Made by a program: the position numbers and the translations under genes. From the NCBI RefSeq assembly GCF_014647675.1, contig NZ_BMPQ01000004.1:124001-188000 (forward strand): a stretch of DNA of 64,000 nt, written 5' to 3'. Position 1 is the first letter of the stretch, and the number at the start of each line of letters is the position of its first letter. The notes beneath the pieces are model-generated. The model saw only the letters and a program-made list of their open reading frames with translations. It had not been told where the DNA came from and searched no databases. Below, piece after piece: positions 26,869-35,890 of this stretch. Source of the stretch: Streptomyces flaveus. Lineage in GTDB: Bacteria; Actinomycetota; Actinomycetes; Streptomycetales; Streptomycetaceae.

Positions 26869-28071
26869 TCAAGGACGGAATCCGGACAGTGGGCTCTCGT
26901 CGCAGGCCGACACGGGTGGCGCGGGCGGCCGACGGGTCAGAGGGACAAGGACGGGCCGCGAATGGTCCACGCTCGGCCTCGGCCGGTCCGTGCCGTCGGT
27001 GGCCCGCCGCGCCAGCAGCTCTTCACCGAAGCCGCGCACACACTCGGGGTCCGGCCCGTCGAGCGGCAGACCCGTGAAGAACTTGGCGGCCATGCAGCCG
27101 CCCTTGCAACTGTCGTAGAAGCCGCACGACCTGCAAGCACCCCCGGTCTGCGGCGCGCGCAACCGCTGGAAGAGAGGGGACGCGCGCCAGACTCCGGTGA
27201 AACCGCCCGCATCCCGTACGTTCCCGGCGAGGAACTCGTCGTGGATCGCGAACGGACACGCGTACACGTCACCGACCGGATCGATCAGACACACCACCCG
27301 GCCGGCCCCGCACAGATTGAGCCCGGGCAGGGAACGTCCGTACGCCGACAGGTGGAAGAACGAGTCCCCGGTCAGCACGGAGTCGCCGTGGTCGAGCAGC
27401 CATGCGTACAACTCCCGCTGCTGGCCGGCCGTGGGACGCAGCTCGTCCCAGACGTCGGCGCCGCGTCCGGACGGCCGCAGCCGGGTCAGTCGCAGCTGTG
27501 CCCCGAAGCGGTCCGCGAGGGCCTTGAAGTCGTCGACCTGGGGGATGTTGTGGCGGGTGCACACGACGGAGAGCTTGACGCCCCGCATGCCGGCTTCGGC
27601 GAGGTGGGTGAGGGCGCGCAGAGCGGTCGCGTACGAACCCGGCCCCCGCAGCGCGTCATTGACCTCGGGCGTCGCGCCGTCCAGCGACACCTGGACATCG
27701 ACGTAGTCGTTGGCCGCGATCCGCCGAGCGGTGTCCGGCGTGATCCGCACACCGTTGGTGGAGAACTTCACGCCGACGTGATGCGCGGTGGCGTAGTCGA
27801 GCAGTTCCCAGAAGTCGGGGCGGACCGTCGGTTCTCCGCCGCCGATGTTGACGTAGAAGACCTGCATGGCCTCCAGCTCGTCGATGACGGCCTTGGCTTC
27901 CGCGGTGGTCAGTTCGCGTGGGTCACGCCGCCCCGAACTGGACAGGCAGTGGGCGCACGCCAGATTGCAGGCATAGGTCAGTTCCCAGGTGAGGCAGATG
28001 GGTGCGTCGAGGCCGGCCTCGAACAGCTCGGTCAGGCGCGGCTGTCGAGCGTCGGCGGGGGCGGTGGTCAT
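26869..28071 (-). CDS. mftC: mycofactocin radical SAM maturase MftC
   Basis: A 400-residue radical SAM enzyme. The SAM cluster cysteines are Cys35, Cys39 and Cys42 (ACNLACAHC), with GGGEPTVR as the SAM contact. The C-terminal SPASM region has auxiliary-cluster cysteines in NLCGAGRVVCLIDP, VYACPF and CRSCGFYDSCKGGCM, with a further Cys near DPECV. MftC decarboxylates the C-terminal Tyr of MftA and cross-links it to Val. Its ATG overlaps the mftB stop by four bases. The true start is ATG 28071; upstream in-frame sequence belongs to mftB in another frame. Confidence 0.95.
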   Translation of the reverse strand: MTTAPADARQPRLTELFEAGLDAPICLTWELTYACNLACAHCLSSSGRRDPRELTTAEAKAVIDELEAMQVFYVNIGGGEPTVRPDFWELLDYATAHHVGVKFSTNGVRITPDTARRIAANDYVDVQVSLDGATPEVNDALRGPGSYATALRALTHLAEAGMRGVKLSVVCTRHNIPQVDDFKALADRFGAQLRLTRLRPSGRGADVWDELRPTAGQQRELYAWLLDHGDSVLTGDSFFHLSAYGRSLPGLNLCGAGRVVCLIDPVGDVYACPFAIHDEFLAGNVRDAGGFTGVWRASPLFQRLRAPQTGGACRSCGFYDSCKGGCMAAKFFTGLPLDGPDPECVRGFGEELLARRATDGTDRPRPSVDHSRPVLVPLTRRPPAPPVSACDESPLSGFRP

Positions 28072-28397
28072 GCGAGTCCCGAGCCCTTCAGGTCGTGGCG
28101 GCCGGACTGCGCGCGCTCGACGAGCATGGCGGACTCCGCCAGGGACGCCAACGCCGCACCGAACCGGGGCAGTTCGGCATCCGGTATGCGGCAGTCCGCG
28201 CACGCGGCGCGCGCCGAAGGTGCCTCGGGCAGGCGGCGGACGATCTCGACCAGGCGAGGGTCCTTGAGGAAGGTCAGCCGACGGGTGCCGAAGTGGTAGA
28301 GGAGCGCGCCGAACGGCTCGGGCCGCAGGGAGACCTGAGGGTGCAGGACCCATGCCCGGTCGAGGTCGGCCCGGGGGCCGGGCCTGTCCGTGGGCAT
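28068..28397 (-). CDS. mftB: mycofactocin peptide chaperone MftB
   Basis: A 109-residue RiPP recognition element protein that binds MftA and presents it to MftC. Residues 16-45 carry the family pattern WVLHPQVSLRPEPFGALLYH followed by RRLTFLKD. The ATG at 28397 overlaps the mftA stop (TGATG), and the stop overlaps the mftC start (ATGA), so the first three genes are translationally linked. Confidence 0.93.
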   Translation of the reverse strand: MPTDRPGPRADLDRAWVLHPQVSLRPEPFGALLYHFGTRRLTFLKDPRLVEIVRRLPEAPSARAACADCRIPDAELPRFGAALASLAESAMLVERAQSGRHDLKGSGLA

Positions 28398-28546
28398 CAG
28401 TACACGCCGCACATGCCGTCGATGGAGATGTCCTCGATCAGGGAGTCCGTGAGGGGCTCGTGGTCGTCCGGGGCGCTCGGTCCGGCGTGTTCGGCCTCGG
28501 TCTCGACCGCCGTGCTGGCCGCTGTCGATGCATGTGTATCTGTCAT
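28397..28546 (-). CDS. mftA: mycofactocin precursor peptide MftA
   Basis: A 49-residue peptide that begins MTDTHASTAAS and ends DISIDGMCGVY. The C-terminal IDGMCGVY is the diagnostic MftA core, whose Val-Tyr pair becomes the cofactor. The preceding acidic leader (LTDSLIEDI) is the part recognised by MftB. The gene is only 150 bases long and easily missed. AGGAGCCCCC lies directly before the ATG (GGAG, six-base spacing). It is first in the mftABCDEF series. Confidence 0.96.
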   Translation of the reverse strand: MTDTHASTAASTAVETEAEHAGPSAPDDHEPLTDSLIEDISIDGMCGVY

Positions 28547-28578
28547 GGGGGCTCCTGTACGACATGGTTGAATCTAAT

Positions 28579-28597
28579 ATTCTCTCTTCAAGAGAAT
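28579..28597 (-). promoter_or_regulatory. palindrome in mftA promoter
   Basis: ATTCTCT and AGAGAAT arms, perfect over 7 bp with a 5-base centre, 33 bp upstream of the mftA start. The site is set in an AT-rich patch unusual for this genome. It is a good candidate operator for an mft regulator. No mftR-like gene lies beside the cluster, so a distant regulator would have to act here. Confidence 0.6.
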
Positions 28598-28769
28598 GAT
28601 ATTTTCGCAGAGCAAGGAAGGGAACCCTGGACCGGTGTCGCGGACTGCGAGGTACAGCTTCTGGAGGCGGGGCCGGTGCCGCATCACGGGTTCCCGGACG
28701 CGCGCCTGGTCCCGGGCGCGCAGCCCGTCCGTCCATGAGACCGGTCCGTTCCGGACGGCGCACGGTCGG

Positions 28770-29537
28770 TCAGGCGGGCTTGGCCGCCCACGCCGCCTCG
28801 ACCGCGTCCGCGAGCGCGTCGCCCTTCGCGAAGCCGTAGTAGGCGGCGAACTGCAGCACGATCTCGTCCATCTCCTCCTTGGTGAGGTCACCGGAGTGGA
28901 GCGCCGCGCCGACGTGCGTGCGCAGCGGGAGCGGCGAGTCGTCGATCGCGACGCTGGCGACCGTGATGATCCGTCGCTCGCGGCGCGTGAGGCCGGGCCG
29001 CTGCCAGACATGCCCGAACACGAAGCCCAGGATTCCCGCGTGCCGGTACGGTGAGTTGGCCGGCGGGGCGGGCGTGAGATTGACGTCGATGAACTCCTCC
29101 ACGCCACGCTCCAGCCGCTTCTCCATGTCACCCGGGCCGAGCGTGCCGTTGTCCAGCACCGGCCAGGGCGGGGTCTCTTCGCCGCGTTCGCGGTGGATGC
29201 GGTCCCACTGGCGGCCGACGGCACCTTCGAGGTGCGAGGCTTTGGGCCAGCCGCAGTAGACCGCGAAGTGCAGCACGAACTCCAGCATCTCCGCGAGGTC
29301 GATGTCCCCGCCGGCGAGTGCCGCGTGGACGTGCTCCTCGATCGGGTCGGGCGAGTCGGCGGCGGCCACGCAGGTGAGGGTGACCCAGCGGCGGTCCCGC
29401 CTGCTCAGGCCGGGCCGCGACCACACCTGCCCGTACAGGAAGTCGCGTGATGCCCGTCCGAAAGGTGTCAGCGCTGAAGGGAGTTGATCGGTCGTCAGGA
29501 CCTCGGTAGCGGTCCGGTCCGCCTGGCTGTCGTTCAT
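28770..29537 (-). CDS. tandem carboxymuconolactone decarboxylase (CMD) domain protein
   Basis: A 255-residue protein with two CMD-fold repeats, about 30-105 (FLYGQVWSRPGLSRRDRRWVTL ... EEHVHAAL) and about 165-245 (VFGHVWQRPGLTRRERRIITV ... RTHVGAAL). Neither repeat has the AhpD CxxC pair, so a peroxidase role is unlikely. Enzymes of this type act as lactone decarboxylases or hydrolases in ring-cleavage pathways. It is 18 bp downstream of the aldehyde dehydrogenase on the same strand. The substrate is unknown. Confidence 0.87.
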   Translation of the reverse strand: MNDSQADRTATEVLTTDQLPSALTPFGRASRDFLYGQVWSRPGLSRRDRRWVTLTCVAAADSPDPIEEHVHAALAGGDIDLAEMLEFVLHFAVYCGWPKASHLEGAVGRQWDRIHRERGEETPPWPVLDNGTLGPGDMEKRLERGVEEFIDVNLTPAPPANSPYRHAGILGFVFGHVWQRPGLTRRERRIITVASVAIDDSPLPLRTHVGAALHSGDLTKEEMDEIVLQFAAYYGFAKGDALADAVEAAWAAKPA

Positions 29538-29555
29538 GAGTGCCTCCTGGCGTGC

Positions 29556-31064
29556 TTACGCGCGGATGAAGACGTTCTTGGTCTGGAGGAACTCGAACAG
29601 CCCTTCCTTTCCGCCCTCGCGGCCGTGACCGCTCTGCTTGTAGCCGCCGAAGGGGGCACCCGGCGGCTGCCCGGACGCTCCGTTGACGTGCACGGTGCCC
29701 GCCTGCAGTTGGGGAACGACACGCTGCACCCGCGACACGTCACGGGTGTACAGGACGGCGCCCAGGCCGTACGGGGTGGAGTTGGCCAGTGCGACCGCCT
29801 CCTCCTCGGTGCCGAACGGGAGAATCGACAGGACCGGGCCGAACACCTCGTGCCGCGCGACGTCACTGCCGGGATCGACATCGGCGAGGACCGTCGGCTC
29901 GACGAAGTACCCGTCGCGGACCTCCGGTGTCAGCGCCGCCGGGTCGACGGCGTGGCCGCCGACGACGAGCCTGCTGCTGTCGGCCGCCCGCTCGATCACC
30001 CCGAGAATCCGGTCGCGGGCCGCGGCCCCGATCACCGGACCGAGCGCCGTGGTCGGGGCGAAGGGGTCGCCGACCCCCAGCGCCGTGGCGGCCCCGGCGG
30101 CCGTCCGCACGACGCGCTCGTACACGTCGCGGTGGACCAGCAGGCGCGTGGTGAGGTTGCAGCCCTGGCCGGAGAGATTGAAGCAGGAGCGGACCGTTGA
30201 GGCGACGGCCTCGTCGAGATCGGCGTCGGGGAACACCACGCTCGCCGTCTTGCCGCCGAGTTCGAGCAGGACCGGCTTGAGGCTGTGGCGCGCGGAGTCG
30301 AGGATCTTCTTCGCGGTCGGGATCCCGCCGGTGAAGGAGATCATGTCCACGTCGGGGTGGCGTACGAGGTGTTCGCCGGCCTCGGGCCCGCCGGGCAGGA
30401 TGTGCAGCACCCCGGGCGGCAGCCCTGCCTCCAGGGCGATCTCCGCGAAGCGCGCCACCGTGAACGGCGCGAGATCGGGAGACTTGACGACGACACAGTT
30501 CCCGGCCGCGAGCGCGGGCGCGATCTTCATGCCGACCGACATGATCGGACCGTTCCAGGTCAGGATGATCCCGACGACCCCGTACGGCTCCGGGACGGTG
30601 TAGTCGAGGCCCGGGACCATCACCGGGCTCGGCGGAATCGTCGCGCCTTCGATCTTGTCGGCCCAGCCGGCGTAGTACCCGAACCACCCGGCGCACAGGT
30701 GGGCGAGCGCCGACGCCATGGTGATGGGGGCGCCGAGTTCCAGGGTCGTGAGACGGCCCAGCTCGGGGACGCGCGCCAGCATCAACTCCTCGACACGCTG
30801 GAGGATCCGCCGACGCTTGTCCGGGGACATGGCCCGCCACTCCGGGTGGGCCGCCTTGGCCGCGGCGACGGCGTCATCGACCTCCTGCGGCCCGGCCAGG
30901 AGGACGGAGCCGTTGGTGCGGGCGGTCGCGGGATTGATGTGGTCGACCGCGCCCATGGACGTCTTGTCGAGCCAGGTGCCGTTGACGAGAGGACCGGTGA
31001 CGCCGAGATCGCCGGTCGCGCCCGGACTGGAGGAACGGGAGGAAGGAGAGGAGGTTGTGGTCAT
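29556..31064 (-). CDS. NAD(P)-dependent aldehyde dehydrogenase
   Basis: A 502-residue ALDH. Conserved segments are ILTWNGPIMS near residue 170 (Asn), SFTGGIPTAKK near 250 (cofactor), the general base Glu in LELGGKTASVV near 275 and the nucleophile Cys in LSGQGCNLTTR near 308. The start at ATG 31064 precedes a Ser-rich tail of about 25 residues before the family begins. Upstream is a hydroxyisobutyrate-type dehydrogenase. It oxidises an aldehyde intermediate of the catabolic block. Confidence 0.93.
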   Translation of the reverse strand: MTTTSSPSSRSSSPGATGDLGVTGPLVNGTWLDKTSMGAVDHINPATARTNGSVLLAGPQEVDDAVAAAKAAHPEWRAMSPDKRRRILQRVEELMLARVPELGRLTTLELGAPITMASALAHLCAGWFGYYAGWADKIEGATIPPSPVMVPGLDYTVPEPYGVVGIILTWNGPIMSVGMKIAPALAAGNCVVVKSPDLAPFTVARFAEIALEAGLPPGVLHILPGGPEAGEHLVRHPDVDMISFTGGIPTAKKILDSARHSLKPVLLELGGKTASVVFPDADLDEAVASTVRSCFNLSGQGCNLTTRLLVHRDVYERVVRTAAGAATALGVGDPFAPTTALGPVIGAAARDRILGVIERAADSSRLVVGGHAVDPAALTPEVRDGYFVEPTVLADVDPGSDVARHEVFGPVLSILPFGTEEEAVALANSTPYGLGAVLYTRDVSRVQRVVPQLQAGTVHVNGASGQPPGAPFGGYKQSGHGREGGKEGLFEFLQTKNVFIRA

Positions 31065-31111
31065 GTCGGCCGCCTTGTTCTCGTTCTCGTACGGATGGGC
31101 GGTGCGCCGGG

Positions 31112-31957
31112 TCACGGTGTCGGTGGAGCGTTCAGCAACGACAAGGTGTGCGCGGCCAGTTGGGCGAGCCTGGCCGGTTCGGTGACCTCGGCGGTGCGGG
31201 CGACGTCCCGCATGATGTCGACGTCCTTGAGCAACAGGGGCCGGGCCTGGCGCAGCCCGGCGGTGTCGAAACCGGACGCGGACAGGATCGCCGCCGCCCG
31301 GCTGCCGCCACTGCCGTGCCCGAGAACCTGCGCGATCGCCGCGCGGTCCATGCCGAGCCGCTCGGCGAAGGCGAAGGTGTCGAGGGCCAGCCCGACCTGG
31401 GCGGTGAACACGAAGTTGTTGAGTAGCTTGGTGAGTTGGCCGCTGCCCAGAGGGCCGAGGTGGATCACCGGGTCCGCGAAGGTCTCGAACACCGGACGAC
31501 AGCGCTCGACATCCGCGTCCTCTCCACCGGCCATCACCAGCAGCCTGCGTTCCGCGGCCGCGCCGCCCCCGCCGCTGACCGGGGCGTCCACGACGGATAC
31601 GTCGCGCTTGGCGGCCTCGTCGGCGATGTGCCGGCAGGTGTCCGGGCGGATCGTGGAGTGGATGACCACGACCCCGCCGGGTGCCATGCCCGCCAGGACG
31701 CCGTCGGGTCGCAGCAGTACGTCCTCGACGTCGGCGTCCGCGACGACGCACAGACACACGAGGTCGCTCACCGCCCCCAACTCGGCCGGCGAGCCGGCCA
31801 CGACGGCGGCCGTGTCGGCGAACCCCTCGGTGGAGGCACGGCGCCGCGCCCACAGCGTCAGGGGATACGACTCCTCGACGATGCGACGGGCCATCGGCCC
31901 GCCCTGACTGCCCAGACCGATGAAGCCGACGCGCGCGCGAGGCGTGTCGTCCGTCAT
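31112..31957 (-). CDS. 3-hydroxyisobutyrate dehydrogenase family protein
   Basis: A 281-residue beta-hydroxyacid dehydrogenase. It has an N-terminal Rossmann motif GFIGLGSQGGPMARRI, the substrate motif DAPVSGGGGAAAERRLL near 120 and the catalytic Lys in GQLTKLLNN near 170. It probably oxidises a 3-hydroxy acid such as a branched-chain product. It lies between an SDR and the aldehyde dehydrogenase; the three may process one intermediate in sequence. Confidence 0.9.
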   Translation of the reverse strand: MTDDTPRARVGFIGLGSQGGPMARRIVEESYPLTLWARRRASTEGFADTAAVVAGSPAELGAVSDLVCLCVVADADVEDVLLRPDGVLAGMAPGGVVVIHSTIRPDTCRHIADEAAKRDVSVVDAPVSGGGGAAAERRLLVMAGGEDADVERCRPVFETFADPVIHLGPLGSGQLTKLLNNFVFTAQVGLALDTFAFAERLGMDRAAIAQVLGHGSGGSRAAAILSASGFDTAGLRQARPLLLKDVDIMRDVARTAEVTEPARLAQLAAHTLSLLNAPPTP

Positions 31958-32003
31958 GGGTATGCCCCTCTCTCAACCCGCCTCTGATTCCGCGGAGTCG
32001 GGC

Positions 32004-32780
32004 TCACAGCCGCGTGACCCAGCCGCCGTCGACGCTGATCGTCTGCCCGTTGATCCACTCACCGGCGGAAGACGCCAGCAGGAGCAGCGTGCCGAGCAGG
32101 TCCTCCGGGGGCGCGGACTTCTTGCCCGGGATGGCGGAGGCGAGGGCGGCGCGGGCGGGGTGGTCCGCGGGCAGACTCCTGAATCCGGGCTCGTTCTCCA
32201 CGAGGCCGGGCGCGATGGCGTTGACGTTGATGCCCAGCGGGCCGAGCGAACGGGCCAGGCCGACGGTGACGTTGACCAGGGCGAGCTTGCTCACGCCGTA
32301 GATGCCGCCCCCCATGAAGGCCCCGGCGGACACCTGGTTGATGATCCGCCCGCCACCGCGCTCGACCATCGACGCCTTGACCGCACCCGCGCAGATGATG
32401 GCGCCCAGCACGTTGACCCGCATGACGCGGTCGAACCACTCGGTCGGCAGCTCCAGAAGGTCCACCTGGGGTATCTCGGCCATCAACGCGGCGTTGTTGA
32501 CGAGGATGTCGATCCCGCCGAACGCACCGATGGCCTGCTCGGCCATGGCGGCGGCGGAATCGCGGTCGGTGATGTCGACCCGCACCCCGAGGGCGCGCAG
32601 ACCGTCGGAGGAGAGGGACTTGGCCGCTCGGTCGGCGCCCTCGGCGTCGAGGTCGGCCAGGACGACCCGGGCGCCGGCCTCGGCCAGGGCACGGGCGTAG
32701 ACCTGGCCGATGGCTCCTGCGCCACCGGTGACGACGGCGACCTTGCCGTCCAGACTCAGGCGGTCGAGTGTGCTGCTCAT
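32004..32780 (-). CDS. SDR family oxidoreductase
   Basis: A 258-residue classical SDR with TGGAGAIGQVYARAL, NNAAL, the active-site QVSAGAF segment and YGVSK. Its start overlaps the stop of the SDR upstream (ATGA). It is probably a 3-hydroxyacyl or alcohol dehydrogenase of the same operon; specificity is not readable. Confidence 0.9.
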   Translation of the reverse strand: MSSTLDRLSLDGKVAVVTGGAGAIGQVYARALAEAGARVVLADLDAEGADRAAKSLSSDGLRALGVRVDITDRDSAAAMAEQAIGAFGGIDILVNNAALMAEIPQVDLLELPTEWFDRVMRVNVLGAIICAGAVKASMVERGGGRIINQVSAGAFMGGGIYGVSKLALVNVTVGLARSLGPLGINVNAIAPGLVENEPGFRSLPADHPARAALASAIPGKKSAPPEDLLGTLLLLASSAGEWINGQTISVDGGWVTRL

Positions 32781-33571
32781 GGCATGTCCTTGGTCAGTCG
32801 GGACAGGTAGTGATCGACGTCCGCTCCGAGTTCACGCAGCTCAGCGGCGGCTTCCTGTGCGGTGAGGATGAGAAAACGGTTCTCGCTGACGCCGTCGGCG
32901 ACGAGCTCACCGACCGACTCGGCGTCCACCACCGGGAATGCGGGGCCCTGCGGCGGTGCCGGTTCTCCGTAGAAGGTGATCTGCTCGACGATGTTGGTGG
33001 CCACACCGGCCGGGCACAGACACGAGACCCCGATGCCGCGCGGCCGCAGATACAGGGCGAGCGCCTCGGACAGCCCGACGACCGCGTGCTTCGTCGCCGT
33101 ATACGGCAGGCGGTCGTACCCGTAGGGCAACAGGCCTGCCGTGGAGGCGGTGTTGACGACGTGTCCCGCGCCCTGTTCCAGAAGCACGGGCAGGAACACC
33201 AGGTTGCTGCGGACCACGCTCAACAGGTTCACGTCGATCACGCGCTGCCATGCCTCAAGAGGGATGTCCTCCACGGGGCCGACGGCCAGGATCCCGACGT
33301 TGTTCATCACCAGGTCGACGCGGCCGAACCGGTGCAGTGCCAGGTCGCGGACGGCCTGGAGGTCGTCGATGACGGTGACGTCGCACGCCGCGGCGACGGC
33401 CTCGCCCCCGAGTGCGCCGAGTTCCTCCACGACGGCGTGCGCACGCTGGGCGTCGAGGTCGGTGACCACCACCCGAGCGCCGCGCCGGGCGAAGGCGTGC
33501 GCGGCGGCACGCCCGATCCCGCTGCCCGCGCCGGTGACCACCGCGACGGCGTTGTGCAGATCGATACTCAT
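32777..33571 (-). CDS. SDR family oxidoreductase
   Basis: A 264-residue SDR with TGAGSGIGRAAAHAF, NNVG in place of NNAG, NTASTAG and YTATK. AGGAGC precedes ATG 33571. It is the first gene of a five-gene minus-strand unit (two SDRs, hydroxyisobutyrate-type dehydrogenase, ALDH, CMD) running toward the mft cluster. The 170-bp gap upstream contains an AT-rich stretch (33605-33655) that is the likely promoter; no clear operator was seen. Confidence 0.9.
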   Translation of the reverse strand: MSIDLHNAVAVVTGAGSGIGRAAAHAFARRGARVVVTDLDAQRAHAVVEELGALGGEAVAAACDVTVIDDLQAVRDLALHRFGRVDLVMNNVGILAVGPVEDIPLEAWQRVIDVNLLSVVRSNLVFLPVLLEQGAGHVVNTASTAGLLPYGYDRLPYTATKHAVVGLSEALALYLRPRGIGVSCLCPAGVATNIVEQITFYGEPAPPQGPAFPVVDAESVGELVADGVSENRFLILTAQEAAAELRELGADVDHYLSRLTKDMP

Positions 33572-33741
33572 CGAACGACCGCTCCTTGCACCACGACATC
33601 ACATTTTGGGAGAGGAGTGTTACGCATAGAGGAGAATTACATTTTCATCTGGCGGGAATCGAAGCATGTGGTCGGGGTGAAGTCAACGCCTTCATCACGT
33701 GCGATGAGTCGGCGTCCCGCGAGGCGTGGCCCAGCGGCGGG

Positions 33742-34710
33742 TCACGTGTACGTCACCGGTCCCGCGACGGGTGCGACCTCGTCCACCAGCCCCCACGACA
33801 AGGCCTGACCTGCCGTCAAAGTCCCACCCGACAGGGCGAGGTACGCGGTCCTGTGGCGCCCGATCCGGCGGGGGATGCTTGCTGTGCCGCCGGCCCCGGG
33901 GATCAGGCCCATGCCGATCTCGGGAAGTCGGATCCGGGTGTCAGGTGTGGCGACGACCCGGGCGGCGAACGCCGCGAGCTCGATGCCCGCACCCACACAC
34001 GCCCCGTGCAGATGCGCGGTCACCCGCTCGGCGCACCGCAGGAGCCGGGCCGCCGGGCTGCGGTCGACGCGCAGCAGGTGAGCGCGGGCGGGATCGTGCG
34101 ACGTCCCGAACTCGGAGAGATCGCCGCCGCTGCAGAAGGCGGGCCCGTTGCCCCGCAGGTCGACCCGTGTCACCGACGGGTCCGCGAGGGTCACCGACAG
34201 GGCCTCGCACAGGGCGTCCCTGGTGGCCGCGTCCACCGCGTTGCGCACCCAGGGGCGGTCGAGAGTGATGGTCAGCCGTTCACCGCACCGGGCCAGGCGC
34301 ACCGGCTGCGAGGAGGGGCGCGCCGCATTGCGCGGCGTGGTGGCGAGCCAATGCCGGAAAGCCGCGCCGCTCTGCAGGACGGAGTACGCGAGCGATTCGG
34401 TGACAAGTCGTTCCTCCGGCCCCAAGTTCCTCCCCATGCGCAGCACTTGGATCAGGGCGACGGCCGACTCGGTGCGTTCCGCCACCACGCGGGCGAGCCG
34501 GTCTGCCGCCGCCGGCGGATCGGCGTGGATGACCCAGGGGCGTGGTGCGTCCGGCGCGGCGGTGAGAAGGACGTCGTACTCCTCCACCGGGACGTCGACG
34601 GGTTCGGCGGCGTATCCGATGACGATGGCCGGATTCGCCTCGAAGGGGGCGCCCTTCGGCAGGGAAGCGCGAGGGCTGTCCAGGTCGACGAGCCTGAGGG
34701 GCGCCTGCAT
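33742..34710 (-). CDS. enoyl-CoA hydratase/isomerase with N-terminal extension
   Basis: A 322-residue crotonase-family protein. The crotonase fold occupies about 135-322: NGPAFCSGGDLSEF (oxyanion hole), HGACVGAGIELAAFA, and LPEIGMGLIPGAGGTAS. The first 130 residues are an extra region without a motif I recognise. It may retain half of a second crotonase-like fold (RPWVIHADPPAAADRLA). It is divergent from a CoA-transferase gene, 69 bp apart. Confidence 0.85.
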   Translation of the reverse strand: MQAPLRLVDLDSPRASLPKGAPFEANPAIVIGYAAEPVDVPVEEYDVLLTAAPDAPRPWVIHADPPAAADRLARVVAERTESAVALIQVLRMGRNLGPEERLVTESLAYSVLQSGAAFRHWLATTPRNAARPSSQPVRLARCGERLTITLDRPWVRNAVDAATRDALCEALSVTLADPSVTRVDLRGNGPAFCSGGDLSEFGTSHDPARAHLLRVDRSPAARLLRCAERVTAHLHGACVGAGIELAAFAARVVATPDTRIRLPEIGMGLIPGAGGTASIPRRIGRHRTAYLALSGGTLTAGQALSWGLVDEVAPVAGPVTYT

Positions 34711-34779
34711 GCCGGCTGGTGCTCCCCTCTCCCGCTCATGTCGACGCGAGTGTAATTTGGCTGCCGCGGAGAGAGAAGG

Positions 34780-35877
34780 GTGGCTGCGAAAATGGAGAAC
34801 CATGCTCTTACTGTCGGCCGGGCGCCCGCCTGGACGCGGTCTGCGGGCGATCGTCTCCACCCCCTTGTCGCTGTCGCGCGTGACATCACCGAGCTCACAG
34901 GCGTACCGGTCGACCTCGAGACAGAGCTGTTCCTGCGCGCCCGTCTCGCGGGCCTCGCGGTGCCTGGCCGCACCTCGGCCGGTGGCTCCTGTCATCTGAT
35001 GCGGGCCGCCGATGGCTGGGTGGCCGTCAACCTGGCCCGCCCTGACGATCACGCCGCCCTCCCCGCCCTGCTCAACCTCCTGGGTGCCGAAGGGGGCTTG
35101 GAGGGAGACCCCTTGGTTCGGCTGAGGAGGGCGGTGGCCGCGCGCCCGGCTGCGGAGGCTGCGGGTCATGCCCAACTCCTGGGTGTGGCCGCGGCGTTCC
35201 TCGGGTCCGAGGCCGGGCGGCGCCCGCCTGTTCTGCGCGAGCGTGTCGGGCGCGTGGGAACACCGAGGCCGTTCAACGCCGTACGCGTCACGGACTTCTC
35301 CGCGCTGTGGGCCGGGCCGCTGTGCGCGCGGTTGCTCGGTCTGGCGGGGGCCGACGTGCTGAAGGTGGAGTGCGCCGGGCGGCCTGATGGCGTGCGACGC
35401 GGCTCCCCTGCCTTCTACCGGCATCTGCACCATGGCCACCGCAGCCTGGTCGTCGACTTCGCCGACCGCGACGCTCTGCTGACCACCGTGGCCGACGCCG
35501 ACGTCGTCATCGAGGCCTCCCGTCCTCGCGCACTGCGCCGCCTCGGGCTGCGCGCGGAACGGTTCCTCGCCGCTCGACCCGGCCGGGTGTGGGTGAGCGT
35601 CACGGGATACGGGCGGGACGACGACCGCATCGCCTTCGGCGACGACGCGGCCGTCGCGGGGGGCCTCGTGTCCCTCGGGCCGGACGGCGGTGGCCCGACG
35701 TTCCTGGGTGACGCGATCGCCGATCCCGTCACCGGTATCTACGCGGCTCAGGCGGCGGCCCGCTCGCTGCGGGAAGGAGGCGGTCACCTCGTGTGCGTGT
35801 CCATGGCGGCGTGCGCGGCCGAGTTGGCCGACTCCGCGCCGGCGCCGGGTGACGGTGACAGAGACGGCCGTGTGTGA
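34780..35877 (+). CDS. CaiB/BaiF-type CoA-transferase, rearranged domain order
   Basis: A 365-residue family III CoA-transferase. The usual N-terminal signature (VTDFSALWAGPLCARLLGLA, then ADVLKVE) starts only near residue 170, and GYGRDDDRIAFGDDAAVAGG with the likely catalytic Asp is near 285. The first 165 residues instead resemble the part that normally follows (HLMRAADGWVAVNLARPDD). The halves therefore appear circularly permuted, or this is a fusion. GTG 34780 (GGAGAG, six-base spacer) is used; ATG 34792 is possible. It precedes an amidohydrolase gene by 13 bp. Confidence 0.8.
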   Translation: MAAKMENHALTVGRAPAWTRSAGDRLHPLVAVARDITELTGVPVDLETELFLRARLAGLAVPGRTSAGGSCHLMRAADGWVAVNLARPDDHAALPALLNLLGAEGGLEGDPLVRLRRAVAARPAAEAAGHAQLLGVAAAFLGSEAGRRPPVLRERVGRVGTPRPFNAVRVTDFSALWAGPLCARLLGLAGADVLKVECAGRPDGVRRGSPAFYRHLHHGHRSLVVDFADRDALLTTVADADVVIEASRPRALRRLGLRAERFLAARPGRVWVSVTGYGRDDDRIAFGDDAAVAGGLVSLGPDGGGPTFLGDAIADPVTGIYAAQAAARSLREGGGHLVCVSMAACAAELADSAPAPGDGDRDGRV

Positions 35878-35890
35878 AGGGTCATCTCCC

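Noticed and set aside
28547..28769. mftR-like regulator gene upstream of mftA
   Set aside because: Only the promoter palindrome and non-coding sequence are present; the longest frames here are arginine-rich shadows.
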